Translations under genes and position numbers: made by a program | Shown: in pieces, positions 21,852 to 31,096 of the stretch | How positions within the stretch are numbered: position 1 is the stretch's first letter | How the letters are laid out: every line of letters begins with the position of its first letter | Notes under the pieces: generated by a model | Database searches by the model: none | Told to the model about the DNA's origin: nothing | Seen by the model: only the letters and a program-made list of their open reading frames with translations | Virus record (IMG/VR): IMGVR_UViG_3300044800_000094 | Span: 1-53,286 of that record | From: a virus | DNA: 53,286 nucleotides | Reading direction: 5' to 3' (one strand)

Positions 21852-23024
21852 ATGCTAAAACGCCTATTATTCGACCCATTGCCTGCTGGCGGCGGCGGAG
21901 CAGCCCCCGCCGCGCCGGTAAAACCCGCCTCCACACCGAGTCCAGCGGCGGCTCCTGCCGCCGCTGCGCCTGCTCCAGCCGCGCCGGAGCCATCGGACGA
22001 TCCATTCACCCCCCCTCCGAAGCCAACGCCGCCTGCGGCTGCTCCAGCGGCCAAGCCCGCGCCCGCCGCCGTCGCTCCCGACATTGACAAGCTCGCGCCC
22101 AAGGAATTGCGCGAGCGCGTGAAGCAGTTGAATCAGGAGAATCAGACCTTCAACGGCACGATCAAGACGCTGGAGGCCAAAATCAAGGAACTGGATTCCC
22201 GTGGCGTGGACACGTCGGCCTTGACCACGCGGTTGACGGCGCTGGAGAAAGAGCGCGATGCGGCCTTGGCCGACCTGCGTGCCGCCCGTCAGGAGGCCAG
22301 CCCTGAGTTCAAAGAGAAATTCGACAAGCCGTTCAACCAAGCGGCGGAACGTGCGCGGAAGCAAATCACCGAATTGACGGTCGTGGTGGATGCGGAAACC
22401 GGCGAGACCCGTCCGGCGACGTGGGCGGACTTCGCGGCTCTGTATTCACTGCCGGTTGGAAAGGCCATCGAGCAGGCCAACGCCCTGTTTGGCTCATCGG
22501 CAAACTTCGTTCTGCAACAGCGCGAGAAGCTGCTGGATTTGGACACCGCCCGTGCAACGGCTTTGGAGGAAGAAAAAGCGCAATTCAAGGAACGCTCCGC
22601 ACGCGAGATTGCCGAGCAGGCCGTCAAACGTGAAGGTGTGGGAAAGCTCTGGCAGGACACCAACAAGCGATTGGCCGAAACGGTCGAGGATTACAAGGTG
22701 GATTCGACCGACACCGAGGCGGCGGATGCCCGGAAGCACGCCTTGTCCGTGTTCGACGCCCAAATCAACGCCGCCGATCAGGACGATTTTGTTCGCCAAA
22801 AGGTGCTTAAAGATGCCCATGTTCGGCAGCGCGTCGGAGCCTACGCCGTCCAGAAGGTGCAAATCGCCAGGTTGAAGGCTGAAAAGGAAGCCCTTCAAAA
22901 GCAGGTGGATGAACTCAAGGGAACTGCGCCCGGTGGGGTTAAACGTCCCGGCGGCGATGCGCCAGCGGGCGAGGAAAACGACGATGATTGGAATGCAGGA
23001 CTGGTGAAGGCCGCGAGAGGCTAG
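21852..23024 (+). CDS. Capsid scaffolding protein (390 aa)
   Basis: A Pro/Ala-rich disordered stretch (residues 10-80) is followed by a long coiled coil with many Lys/Glu/Gln (KELRERVKQLNQENQTFNGT, LEAKIKELDSRG, QKVQIARLKAEKEALQKQ) and an acidic/basic C-terminal tail. This is the classic shape of phage scaffold proteins, which line the procapsid and leave before packaging. It lies on the strand opposite to the capsid gene and over 5 kb away, which is unusual. The terminator at 23041 ends its operon. Confidence 0.7.
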   Translation: MLKRLLFDPLPAGGGGAAPAAPVKPASTPSPAAAPAAAAPAPAAPEPSDDPFTPPPKPTPPAAAPAAKPAPAAVAPDIDKLAPKELRERVKQLNQENQTFNGTIKTLEAKIKELDSRGVDTSALTTRLTALEKERDAALADLRAARQEASPEFKEKFDKPFNQAAERARKQITELTVVVDAETGETRPATWADFAALYSLPVGKAIEQANALFGSSANFVLQQREKLLDLDTARATALEEEKAQFKERSAREIAEQAVKREGVGKLWQDTNKRLAETVEDYKVDSTDTEAADARKHALSVFDAQINAADQDDFVRQKVLKDAHVRQRVGAYAVQKVQIARLKAEKEALQKQVDELKGTAPGGVKRPGGDAPAGEENDDDWNAGLVKAARG

Positions 23025-23040
23025 TCATCCTAAGTGGTTC

Positions 23041-23072
23041 AAAACGGCTGGATTACAAGTCCAGCCGTTTTT
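23041..23072 (+). terminator. Intrinsic terminator after scaffold
   Basis: AAAACGGCTGGA (23041-23052) pairs with TCCAGCCGTTTT (23060-23071) over a 7-nt loop, ending in a T run. It closes the carbohydrate-scaffold operon. Confidence 0.85.
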
Positions 23073-23097
23073 CCGTTTTCTGCCCAAACGATTTTAC

Positions 23098-23126
23098 TTG
23101 ACGGAGTGACACGCTTTGCGTATCGT
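23098..23126 (+). promoter_or_regulatory. Promoter of the 23134-25045 operon
   Basis: TTGACG (23098-23103), 17-bp spacer, TATCGT (23121-23126). Seven bases later comes the ATG at 23134, so the message should be leaderless. The block TATCGTGT is shared with the promoter at 48806, suggesting coordinated use. Confidence 0.65.
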
Positions 23127-23133
23127 GTAACGA

Positions 23134-23409
23134 ATGACCGACATAATTAAAGACGGTGGCCCAGCGTTTCCGAGACCTCTTGGCCATGATGACTGTGGAA
23201 CACACAGTCACTCAGAGCTAGGCATGTCCCTGCGCGACTGGCTCGCGGGGATGGCGTTGCAAAATATGGGAAACATGGTTGTGCCAGCAGATTTATTATC
23301 AGACGACCCATCAAGTGGACATGTTGTTGAAACTACAAAGAAAAACATTGCCGAAGCCTGCTACGTAATGGCTGACGCCATGCTCGCCGAACGGGAGAAA
23401 TCGAAATGA
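23134..23409 (+). CDS. Conserved phage GGPAFP/GMSLRDW-family protein (91 aa)
   Basis: Reads DGGPAFPRPL...GMSLRDWLAGMALQNM, a family that I recall in many phages and prophages and which has no known role. The rest is helical and ends in YVMADAMLAEREK. It is the first gene after the promoter; its ATG sits where transcription should begin. ATGA overlap with the next gene. Confidence 0.75.
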   Translation: MTDIIKDGGPAFPRPLGHDDCGTHSHSELGMSLRDWLAGMALQNMGNMVVPADLLSDDPSSGHVVETTKKNIAEACYVMADAMLAEREKSK

Positions 23410-23876
23410 CCAACAAAGAACTCCGCGAACTGGACGCTTGGATTGCCGAGCATGTGATTGGCATGCTGTTCTATTGGAAAGTTGCGGGATGGACGACCGA
23501 TATGAGCGGATTTGACTGGAAAATGGTTTTGGCACTTCCACCAGAAGGTGGGATTGGGAAACACTGGAAAGGATGCGCCGGTGAAACCCGCAAGGCAACC
23601 GACTGCGAAGTTGCTATTGCGAAGCATGACGGAGATTTTGAGCGTCATTTTAGTCCATACACCACCGACCCCGCCGCCGCGATGATGGTGCTGGAGAAGT
23701 GTGTTGAAAATTCTAACATGCCAGTTGAGATTGACCGCAAGCGCGACAGTAAAATCGGGCATTGGCGGTTAGAAACCGGAGTTATGTCTAAAGGGTTACT
23801 TGCTATTGCTCCACACGAACACAACACTCTCCCATTGGCCATCTGTCTTTTCGCCAAGAAACTATTCTCAAAATGA
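23406..23876 (+). CDS. Phage ABA-sandwich-type protein (156 aa)
   Basis: Opens with LRELDAWIAEHVIGM and later has PYTTDPAAAMMVLEKCVE, the two landmarks of the phage ABA-sandwich family. A central insert (residues 30-75) varies. Role unknown. It overlaps both neighbours by four bases, so it is translated together with the HTH regulator that follows. Confidence 0.7.
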   Translation: MTNKELRELDAWIAEHVIGMLFYWKVAGWTTDMSGFDWKMVLALPPEGGIGKHWKGCAGETRKATDCEVAIAKHDGDFERHFSPYTTDPAAAMMVLEKCVENSNMPVEIDRKRDSKIGHWRLETGVMSKGLLAIAPHEHNTLPLAICLFAKKLFSK

Positions 23877-24076
23877 GTGAACCAAATATCCAACCCTTTT
23901 CCCAACTCCTGCGACAATGGCGGAAACAGTTCAACCTGTCTCAAGTTTCGGCCTGCCTCTTTCTGCGAGTGCCGTACCGCACTTATCAGGATTGGGAGAA
24001 CGAGCGGCGCAACCCCAAACAACTGACCCGCGAGGCCGTCGAAGAAAGGATGAAAAAATATGAATCCCAACCTTAA
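23873..24076 (+). CDS. Cro/CI-type HTH regulator B (67 aa)
   Basis: FSQLLRQWRKQFNLSQVSAC, then VPYRTYQDWENERRNPKQL and a last helix: an XRE-family helix-turn-helix paralogous to the gene at 16462. It is short, a single DNA-binding domain without an oligomerisation domain. It may bind the dyad at 48840-48858 or the region upstream of 16426, but there is no direct evidence. Overlaps the previous gene as ATGA and the next by 17 nt. Confidence 0.7.
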   Translation: MSEPNIQPFSQLLRQWRKQFNLSQVSACLFLRVPYRTYQDWENERRNPKQLTREAVEERMKKYESQP

Positions 24077-24311
24077 AATAATCGGCACGATGATCAGCGC
24101 ATTAACGAGCGGCGCACTCCCTGCGGTTGGTCTTTTCTGGCTCGTGCAACACATCGGACTGAATCTTTCGCCTTTCCACCGGCTGGCCGTCTATGTGTTT
24201 ATTTTTTCACTGCTGAGTGTTGGCTTGCTGCTCGGAGCCATCTTCGGAGTCGGCTGTCTGATTTTAAACCACATGAACCGCACCTTAAACCATAAACACC
24301 ATGACCTGTGA
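24060..24311 (+). CDS. Two-span membrane protein (83 aa)
   Basis: Two or three hydrophobic helices (IIGTMISALTSGALPAVGLF, LAVYVFIFSLLSVGLLLGAI) with a basic His-rich tail (LNHKHHDL). It could be a holin or a superinfection-exclusion protein. It is sandwiched by overlaps between the HTH regulator and the next membrane protein. Confidence 0.5.
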   Translation: MNPNLKIIGTMISALTSGALPAVGLFWLVQHIGLNLSPFHRLAVYVFIFSLLSVGLLLGAIFGVGCLILNHMNRTLNHKHHDL

Positions 24312-25045
24312 AAACCTCATCCAAAAAACGGTACTCCTTAGCCGCGTTGCTGCTCCTGCTGATTAAAGCCAAGGCATGGCTCACTGAATGTCTACTGCTT
24401 ATGGTGGTGGCTACTGTGGTGCTTGGGTCTATTATAGCGGTCGCCCATGTCGCGTTTCCAGAAACTCCCCAAAACAATCCCAACCCCACCAACAGCGTCT
24501 CAATAGACCCGTACTCTACGGTGTACGAATACGTCTATTTGGACAACTATCCGGTGTCCTCAGTGGATTCGGCGCAATCGCAAGTCCAATCATTTAAACA
24601 GCCATCAACACTCTTTACGTTCCAGTATGGATTTTGCTCAACTAACAGCATCAGCCCGGTCTGGTCGAAGGTCTCAACAAATCTGACCATCACCAAGTGC
24701 TGGCCCAATGACGACCCTATTGGCAGCAACAACATAAACTGGCAGTTGACGAATCAGTCTTATGTGGCTGAGTCCATTGTGGCCACGCCGATCAATACGT
24801 CGAATTGCTACGATATCATTTACCAAGAATGGGGATGGCTGTATCACATGCAAAATACCAACGTCGGAGGAACCTATGTCACGGTATTTAACACGAACCT
24901 GACCCTCATTGTCAGTTCATCTCCTGACATGGTGAACTGGTCGCCGGTGTTTACGAACTCCATGGTCGGTCTGGACATTCCTTACACATTTTCGGACAGC
25001 CAAGCGATGATCCCGAACAAGTTCTACCGGGTGCAGGCTTATTGA
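24308..25045 (+). CDS. Membrane-anchored surface protein with verrucomicrobial C-terminal module (245 aa)
   Basis: A GTG start overlaps the previous stop. After a basic leader there is one transmembrane helix (LLLMVVATVVLGSIIAVAHV), a Pro/Asn linker, a beta-rich body and the C-terminus SSPDMVNWSPVFTN...IPNKFYRVQAY. This last module (SSxDxVNW...FYRV) is one I associate with large extracellular proteins of Verrucomicrobiota, so this gene hints at the host. It is probably displayed outside the cell. A short plus-strand frame of about 45 codons (ends 25172) continues after the stop without a usual start; I give it little weight. The convergent leftward block ends at 25150. Confidence 0.55.
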   Translation: MKTSSKKRYSLAALLLLLIKAKAWLTECLLLMVVATVVLGSIIAVAHVAFPETPQNNPNPTNSVSIDPYSTVYEYVYLDNYPVSSVDSAQSQVQSFKQPSTLFTFQYGFCSTNSISPVWSKVSTNLTITKCWPNDDPIGSNNINWQLTNQSYVAESIVATPINTSNCYDIIYQEWGWLYHMQNTNVGGTYVTVFNTNLTLIVSSSPDMVNWSPVFTNSMVGLDIPYTFSDSQAMIPNKFYRVQAY

Positions 25046-25149
25046 ACGAATCAAGCTGAACCAAGCCGCACTCGACCGGCAGCGCCAATGGCTCACTGCC
25101 TGCCTCTACTCGTGCAACATGGAAAACTTTAAGGCGTCAAACGACCAAT

Positions 25150-28100
25150 CTAAGGACTGCCCTTCTTCTTAGGCTGGATGTCCTCGGTCAAACGTCCTCC
25201 GGTTCCCATCATAACAATGGTGGTTCCGGCTGCCTTGGCGAGTGTTTTCATTCCATCCTCGGTAAGGTGAAATCCATTTCTCCATACGTCTTTTTGCCCT
25301 TCCTCTAATGGTATTGGTGAAAACTGTTCTGCAAAGAACTCAGGCCATGTGTAGGGCTTGATGCCTTCTGCGGCGAGACGCTTTGGCATTGGAATCGGTT
25401 TTCCATAGCCGGGTATTTTTGGCAACGGTCGGTTCTCGTAATCGCCCTTAAACACAAAATCTAAGCCCATACTTGTAATAGGACTGGCCTGTGACCGGGC
25501 AAATTCACCCGCCGCACTGTACATGGATTCGTCGGGGTAGATGACGTGCTTCAACTTGCCTCCGTCACCGGCTCCGATTGTCCACAGACGAACTGGCAGT
25601 CGAGCCATGTTGAGCATCGCGTTGCCGAAGGAGAAATCCATCCCGGCCACCTTGAACTTCATAAAGTCGCTCTTGGTGGGATCAGTGAAGTTGATTTTCT
25701 GATTGCTGCCGGTCGCTGAAAGGATGGCTTGGTTCACCTTCAGCAGCCCGTAAGCCGTCGCCAGAATGGTCGCCTTCTGCTTCACCTGATTGAGCACCAT
25801 GAACTTTTGTTCAGGTGGCAACGCTTTCCACTTGGCCGGCGATGCGGCGGTGCTGGCGATTTCAATGGCCTTGTAGGGGTCGCCTGCAAGGAAAGCGGCA
25901 CGGGACATGAGCAGGCGCGGGGCAAACAGGGCGAGCGCGGCCTTGTTTCCGCCCGCGCCGGACTTCACCACGCCGGTTATATGGTTGATGTCGTCGGCCA
26001 TGGCCTTCGCCATCTCCGGCGTCTTGATGGATTCAGGCAGCTTGTTCCAGCCCTGATTGAACATGTCCTGACGCAGAATCTTGAGGGCGAAGTAACCACG
26101 ATTTCCGCCGCCGGCCAGATTTCCGAAAAACTTCCTGATTTTGCCTTGGTTCGGCCCAAGGATTTCCGCCATGTCGGGATTGTTGAAGTCCTCAACCTTG
26201 TAAGGGTCGTTCACCAGACCAGCGCGACCGGCGGTTGCGAAATTCGGGTCGCTGCGTAAAGCCTGCACATTCATCTCGTACTCAGCGGGGCTGAACACCA
26301 TTTTGTACATCTTCCCGAAATCTCGGAAATACGTCTTTGAGTATTTGGGCATGAAGGCAACCATGGGAGCGTGGGTGCCGAAAGCCACGCCGCCGTGGCC
26401 GAACACCTTTGCGCCGAACATAAGACGGGCAAGACGGGGAACGGCCTGACCCAAGATCGCGCTGTTGGTCTGACGAACCCATCGCTTGGCTGATTCACTG
26501 ACGCGGCGGGCGTCGGTCTGTTTTCGCCACAGGGCGTCGGTGAGCTTCCTGACGGTCTTGGGTTGCGCCAGTCCCTTCGCCACGTCTTTGAATGGAATAC
26601 CAAGGTCGGTGGAAACCTTTTGAACGATGTCCCGGAAATCGGCGTTGCCCTTGTCTATGTAATTTTTCTTGGCGTAATTCCAGAGGGCGCGGACATGCGC
26701 CGTGGTCATCTTGCCCCCCTTGTAATCAGCCAAGGCTGCACGGGTTTCGTCGGCAGTCGGAATCTTTCCACCCGGCTTCGATCCCGTTTCCCTGTCAATG
26801 GCATCGCCGACTTTTTTCAGAAGGTCGGCTTGGTCTTTTTTGTTCTTGGCGTTTTCGTCAGCCAGTTCCTTCGCCCGCTTTTCGTCCTTCTTGGGCATTT
26901 CCTCGCCGTCATGGGCATCGCGGTAGGCGCGCTTGAGGCCGGAGAATGTGCCGGTGTCAATGTCCACTTCGCCCTGTTGGGCATGACCGGACTTTGCCCA
27001 TTCAGTCTGCATGGCCTTGGTGCGCGCCGACCAATCCGCCTCGGTTTTGTTGGCGGCTCTGAACTCAGGTGAATCCGTTCCAAATTGTTCCTCTGCTCCA
27101 TTTGTGGCGCGGGCGAGAAAGTCTTGGTGGGCGCGGACGACAGCGAAATCATCACTCGATGCACGGTTGGTTTTCTCGAACTCCGACATGACCTTTTCAG
27201 GGTCGGCTCCGGCGTCGAGTAGCTGCTGGCCGCGTTCAACGGAAGCCTCCGGCGCGATGCCCTTACCGGGCTGGGTGGGCGCGGCATGGCCGGATGTCTC
27301 GCGCTGCGCCCGGACACGCGCTGCAAGTCCGGTAACGCTGGCATCGCCTTTAGCGGCGACTTCACCTAGCCGCGCACCGCCCATGCCGGCAGTTTGAGGA
27401 ATGGGATTTCCCGTCTGAGGATCAAGGGGTGTGGAGGATTCGAGTTGGGGTTCAGGTTCAGCTACTAATTTGCTACTAACTTCGGGAGGTTTAGTAGTTG
27501 CCAACGCTTTCTTTGCAGCATCAACGACTTCCGGGGAAAATTCACGGCTTCCAAACATGGCAATGTTGCGTATTGCTTCGCGTGGTAATTGAGCAACCAG
27601 CCCATGTTGCAGAAATTCAGCGCGCTTTGATGGGTTATTCTCAGAATCCGCAGTTAGCTCTGCTGTTTTCTCGTCTGATTGTTTCTGGAAGTCGGCCCAT
27701 TCTTTGATGACCGCGATCTTGTCAATGGCGCTTCTTAAATGATTTATCAGAGCACCCATTGCCCCGGAGGTGTCCTTTATTTTACCAGATTTTATATCAG
27801 CCAAAGTGCCTGTTTTTGATTTCTCACCAAACGCTTTGTTGGCGGCATCCTTATCAATATCCGTTGGCTGTAATTCTGCTGGTGATGGTTTGCGCGATCC
27901 GCTCCATCCCGAACTGTTTTTCAACGAGTCCGATTCAGCCTGCAACTTCCGCATCAGCGTGACCAGTCCCGGTCTCGACCTTAGAACTGCCGGGTCAAGC
28001 TTCTTGAGGTCTTGAAGCACCTGCGCCTTGTCAGCACCTGGCTTCAAGGTGGCATCTTTCCTGACTCTCAAATCCTCCGAGTTCAGGTATGGCGCTTCCC

Positions 28101-29244
28101 TTGGTTTAAGGTTTGAATTTACAAACCCAATCGCTTTCGCAGCCTGCTCCCGATTCATTGGATCGCCAATAACATTGCCGTTGGCGTCCACGCGCACAAA
28201 TACATGCGCTGCATCCTTCCTGAAGTTGTTGTCAGAATAGGCATCAAAAGCCTTATCTGAAAGCTTTGGAATCAGAGAAGCATGGTCTGTGTGTGTGTCG
28301 TCCCCGACTACAAGCTCGCCGTTGACCAGCAACGCCGGATGCAACTCGTGCGGACTCAATACCCCGGATGCTTGCTGTCGTGGGTCATTGACATGTGACG
28401 GTGCATTCCCTTGTGCTCCCGACTGCTCTGCTTGACGTGTTTCGGCAGCTTGCCCTTGTTGTCGAAGTGGTGGGCTTTGACCCATTGGTGGCCGAACTTC
28501 TGGTTGAGGTAGGCGCGTTGCGCTTGGGATTCCGCTGGTGGCATTTGGTGCTCCTGTGGTTGATGGTTTTGGTTCAAATCTGCTCCCGCCGAGCAACGCA
28601 GCACTGGCTGCGCCACTGGCAATGTCTTGTGCGGTTGGTTTTCTGCCCTGAAGTAACGGCTGTGCCGCTCCAATGCTGCCGCCTAATGCGGCACGAAATG
28701 GAAGCTGTGAAAGTTTTGGAAGCGACAACTCCATGGTTGGAATGTTTCCAGCCACATCTCCAGCAACGGCGGTAAATGGGTGGGCATCGGCTCCGGCAGC
28801 CAGTCGCTTGTCCATTTCGTCGGTGAATTTTGGTGATATTGATTTTAAGGTGGCATGTTGCGCCTTGTAAGCGCCCCATGAAGCGATGCCGCCTGAAACC
28901 AAACCTCCAATAAAAGCACCAGTGGCTCCTAAAACTCCAGCCGCAACATCCGCTGCCGGGTCTTCTGGGCCAAGTCCTAAAATCTCCCCCGTGGCTGCGC
29001 CTATCTTCGCGCCGATCTTTGCTCCTTTTGGGGCAGCTAATGCAAATGCCGCTCCGGGGCCAATTCCTGTGGCGGCATGTTCTCCGAATGTTTCAACTGC
29101 ACCGGGGGATTGTAAGGCAGCCGCCGCAGGCTTGGCCGACTGTGAAGCAATCTGGTCAAGCAGGTCGCCACTAGGCTGAGATGCAGGCAATGCAGCCGGT
29201 GAAGCCTTTGGAGCACCTGCGATTTGGTCTAGGAGATCGGGCAT
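25150..29244 (-). CDS. Large internal virion / polyvalent-type protein (1364 aa)
   Basis: The N-terminus has two copies of DLLDQIA with Ala/Pro linkers, then a Gly/Ala-rich hydrophobic stretch (residues about 65-125, GAAFALAAPKGAKIGAKIGA) that could cross a membrane. The middle, about residues 300-360, resembles domains of large polyvalent phage proteins (LHPALLVNGELVVGDDTHTD). Long charged helices follow, then a C-terminal region with hydrophobic helices and many aromatic residues. I see no lysozyme or transglycosylase motif. Size and position behind smaller internal proteins suggest an ejected protein that forms a channel during DNA entry in short-tailed phages. Confidence 0.6.
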   Translation of the reverse strand: MPDLLDQIAGAPKASPAALPASQPSGDLLDQIASQSAKPAAAALQSPGAVETFGEHAATGIGPGAAFALAAPKGAKIGAKIGAATGEILGLGPEDPAADVAAGVLGATGAFIGGLVSGGIASWGAYKAQHATLKSISPKFTDEMDKRLAAGADAHPFTAVAGDVAGNIPTMELSLPKLSQLPFRAALGGSIGAAQPLLQGRKPTAQDIASGAASAALLGGSRFEPKPSTTGAPNATSGIPSATRLPQPEVRPPMGQSPPLRQQGQAAETRQAEQSGAQGNAPSHVNDPRQQASGVLSPHELHPALLVNGELVVGDDTHTDHASLIPKLSDKAFDAYSDNNFRKDAAHVFVRVDANGNVIGDPMNREQAAKAIGFVNSNLKPREAPYLNSEDLRVRKDATLKPGADKAQVLQDLKKLDPAVLRSRPGLVTLMRKLQAESDSLKNSSGWSGSRKPSPAELQPTDIDKDAANKAFGEKSKTGTLADIKSGKIKDTSGAMGALINHLRSAIDKIAVIKEWADFQKQSDEKTAELTADSENNPSKRAEFLQHGLVAQLPREAIRNIAMFGSREFSPEVVDAAKKALATTKPPEVSSKLVAEPEPQLESSTPLDPQTGNPIPQTAGMGGARLGEVAAKGDASVTGLAARVRAQRETSGHAAPTQPGKGIAPEASVERGQQLLDAGADPEKVMSEFEKTNRASSDDFAVVRAHQDFLARATNGAEEQFGTDSPEFRAANKTEADWSARTKAMQTEWAKSGHAQQGEVDIDTGTFSGLKRAYRDAHDGEEMPKKDEKRAKELADENAKNKKDQADLLKKVGDAIDRETGSKPGGKIPTADETRAALADYKGGKMTTAHVRALWNYAKKNYIDKGNADFRDIVQKVSTDLGIPFKDVAKGLAQPKTVRKLTDALWRKQTDARRVSESAKRWVRQTNSAILGQAVPRLARLMFGAKVFGHGGVAFGTHAPMVAFMPKYSKTYFRDFGKMYKMVFSPAEYEMNVQALRSDPNFATAGRAGLVNDPYKVEDFNNPDMAEILGPNQGKIRKFFGNLAGGGNRGYFALKILRQDMFNQGWNKLPESIKTPEMAKAMADDINHITGVVKSGAGGNKAALALFAPRLLMSRAAFLAGDPYKAIEIASTAASPAKWKALPPEQKFMVLNQVKQKATILATAYGLLKVNQAILSATGSNQKINFTDPTKSDFMKFKVAGMDFSFGNAMLNMARLPVRLWTIGAGDGGKLKHVIYPDESMYSAAGEFARSQASPITSMGLDFVFKGDYENRPLPKIPGYGKPIPMPKRLAAEGIKPYTWPEFFAEQFSPIPLEEGQKDVWRNGFHLTEDGMKTLAKAAGTTIVMMGTGGRLTEDIQPKKKGSP

Positions 29245-29247
29245 TTG

Positions 29248-30093
29248 TCATTGCGCGGGTGGAATTGTGTAACCGTTATCCTGCAACCATTGACGGGCAG
29301 AATCTTTGTCACCGCCTGCGTCATCAAGCGCCTTTTGGATGATGTCCGGCGTGGCAGTCATACCAGAACCTTCTGAGGGCAATCCGGTTCCAGCGTCAGT
29401 CGGCGGTTGCAGCGCGTCGGCAGCGGAGGCGGGCGCGGCTTCGGGTGCAGCTTCAGCCGCCGGGTCGGTCGTGTATTTTTTCAGTCCAGAGATTGCCTCG
29501 TCCACGTTTGTTCCGCCACTTGAATTGGTCAACAACTGCTTAAAAAGCATGTCCTTGATGCCAGGAGTCAGCACGGGCGCAGGCGGTTTCACGACCGGAG
29601 ATTTTGGCACTGTCGGAATCTCCGCATTGGATTTGAACGCCATCGGAAACCGGGACATCAAATCAGCGTTTGAAGTTTCAGGGTGCGCGGCTTTGTATTC
29701 CGCAGCCGCCTGACGTGAGATGTCCTGAAAGTGGGAGTCTTGGGATTTTTGAACCCCTTGTCGGTTCAAAGAATCTATGCGCGCCTTGTCCAAACCGGAC
29801 GCCGCGCTGATGGCGTCAGCTTGGTTCTGAACCCGCTCACTTCCCAACAACCCCGCCTGCTTAATCTGAGCTTCTTTCAATGCCTGAGCGGCGGCGAATT
29901 GCCGTTGCTGTTGGGCATTTTCGTTGGCTGAAGCCGCCAGACGGTCGCGCTCAAGGGCAGCGGTCGCTGACAGTTGATCGGCGTGCTCCTGCGATTGCCG
30001 CAACATCTCCTGCTGCTGTAAACCAAGGCGCGTGCCGGCCTCCGAGGCTCCGAGGAAGTCGGGTGGCGTCAACCATGGGGCTGCGTAGGGCAT
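29248..30093 (-). CDS. Probable internal virion protein with coiled coil (281 aa)
   Basis: Residues 20-130 form a long Gln/Ala-rich helix (LQQQEMLRQSQEHADQLSAT, ENAQQQRQFAAAQALKEA), followed by a Pro-rich linker and a C-terminal UBA-like helical end (IIQKALDDAGGDKDSARQWL). Such Gln/Ala-rich helical proteins are common ejection proteins of podoviruses. It abuts the 1364-aa gene with a 3-nt gap. Confidence 0.55.
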   Translation of the reverse strand: MPYAAPWLTPPDFLGASEAGTRLGLQQQEMLRQSQEHADQLSATAALERDRLAASANENAQQQRQFAAAQALKEAQIKQAGLLGSERVQNQADAISAASGLDKARIDSLNRQGVQKSQDSHFQDISRQAAAEYKAAHPETSNADLMSRFPMAFKSNAEIPTVPKSPVVKPPAPVLTPGIKDMLFKQLLTNSSGGTNVDEAISGLKKYTTDPAAEAAPEAAPASAADALQPPTDAGTGLPSEGSGMTATPDIIQKALDDAGGDKDSARQWLQDNGYTIPPAQ

Positions 30094-30681
30094 TTAGGCA
30101 GATGGGTTTGGTAGATGCACGCTGGCCGGAGCACCAGCCGGGGTGAACCAAGTTGCGTTTTGAGTGCCGCCCGCCGGATTGGAATTTTGGCTCAGATACT
30201 TGTCGAACAACTGTTGCGCGTAAGTCTGAGCCGCTGCTGGATTCGGAGCCGCAGCGTCCACCGCGTTTTGCAGCGCAATATCGCTTTGCAGTTCCGGCTG
30301 TAATTGCTGACTGCCAGCCGTCCCGGTGAACGTGTTGTAATCGGTCAGCCCTTGGTGAGCCAAGCCTTCCGAAGTCAGGCCGAGGCTATTGAGGAAATTT
30401 TGATTCGTAATCGTATTTCCCGGCTGGCCTCCGGGCTGTCCAAGATTGATACCCATTGCCGCCGCCTTGTCTTGCAGCATGTTTGTTGTACCGGGAGACA
30501 GCCTACCGGCAAGCTCGCTTCCAATGTCGCCCGTGGCGGAAGTAGTCAGTGCGCTGTAGTTCGGCACGTTCGATTTCAGTTGGTCGTAGATGCTGGTGGG
30601 CAGGCTGAGTTGTCCCGGCACGGCCCCAAAAGCTCCGGCACCGCCACCTGGCGCAGGATTGAGATTAAATGTTGATGCCAT
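30094..30681 (-). CDS. Internal virion protein candidate (195 aa)
   Basis: Gly/Pro-rich ends flank a helical middle (SIYDQLKSNVPNYSALTTSA, LQSDIALQNAVDAAAPNPAA). It shares its loose, Ala/Gln-rich composition with the neighbour at 29248, and the stop and start of the two genes touch. No motif recognised. Confidence 0.5.
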   Translation of the reverse strand: MASTFNLNPAPGGGAGAFGAVPGQLSLPTSIYDQLKSNVPNYSALTTSATGDIGSELAGRLSPGTTNMLQDKAAAMGINLGQPGGQPGNTITNQNFLNSLGLTSEGLAHQGLTDYNTFTGTAGSQQLQPELQSDIALQNAVDAAAPNPAAAQTYAQQLFDKYLSQNSNPAGGTQNATWFTPAGAPASVHLPNPSA

Positions 30682-30684
30682 AAA

Positions 30685-31095
30685 TCAAGGTGTGTAATCC
30701 GCAGGACTCATGCCGTAAACATTAACGCTGTCCTGATAGGGGTCAGAAGGTGGGGGAGTGGTTGGGACTGTAGGCGTTGGGGCAACCCCTGCACCGCTCG
30801 CTGGTTTTGTGGCGGCTGGCATTCCTGTGCCGCCCCAAAGCCCGTTCCCATTCCAACGCCCACCACTCCAACCTCCACTGGTTGAAGCCGGCGATGCTCC
30901 GCGATTGTTTAGCGCGCCGTAGTTAGGAATCATCTGGCTCAACATTTCCAGAATGGATTGAGGGGTAAGCTCTCCCAAGGTTTTTTGCTGCGGAGTACCA
31001 CCCTGATAAAGCGCGTTACCGCCTATGTTTCCAAAGAAACTTGAACCCGATGGCGGGTAAATTAACGGTTGTCCATTTATTGATCCTGATGGCAT
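30685..31095 (-). CDS. Gly/Pro-rich small virion-region protein (136 aa)
   Basis: Low-complexity protein: Gly/Ser/Trp-rich centre (SGGWSGGRWNGNGLWGGTG), Pro/Thr-rich linker, and a short helical segment (SILEMLSQMIPNYGALNNRG). Its PNYGAL/PNYSAL stretch resembles the next gene's SNVPNYSAL, so the two may be distantly related. Position suggests a tail or internal protein. Confidence 0.45.
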   Translation of the reverse strand: MPSGSINGQPLIYPPSGSSFFGNIGGNALYQGGTPQQKTLGELTPQSILEMLSQMIPNYGALNNRGASPASTSGGWSGGRWNGNGLWGGTGMPAATKPASGAGVAPTPTVPTTPPPSDPYQDSVNVYGMSPADYTP

Positions 31096-31096
31096 A

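Noticed and set aside
25150-29244. Lytic transglycosylase domain in the large virion protein
   Set aside because: I looked for a catalytic Glu motif (for example ES-x-x-x-Pro) and other lysozyme signatures and found none.
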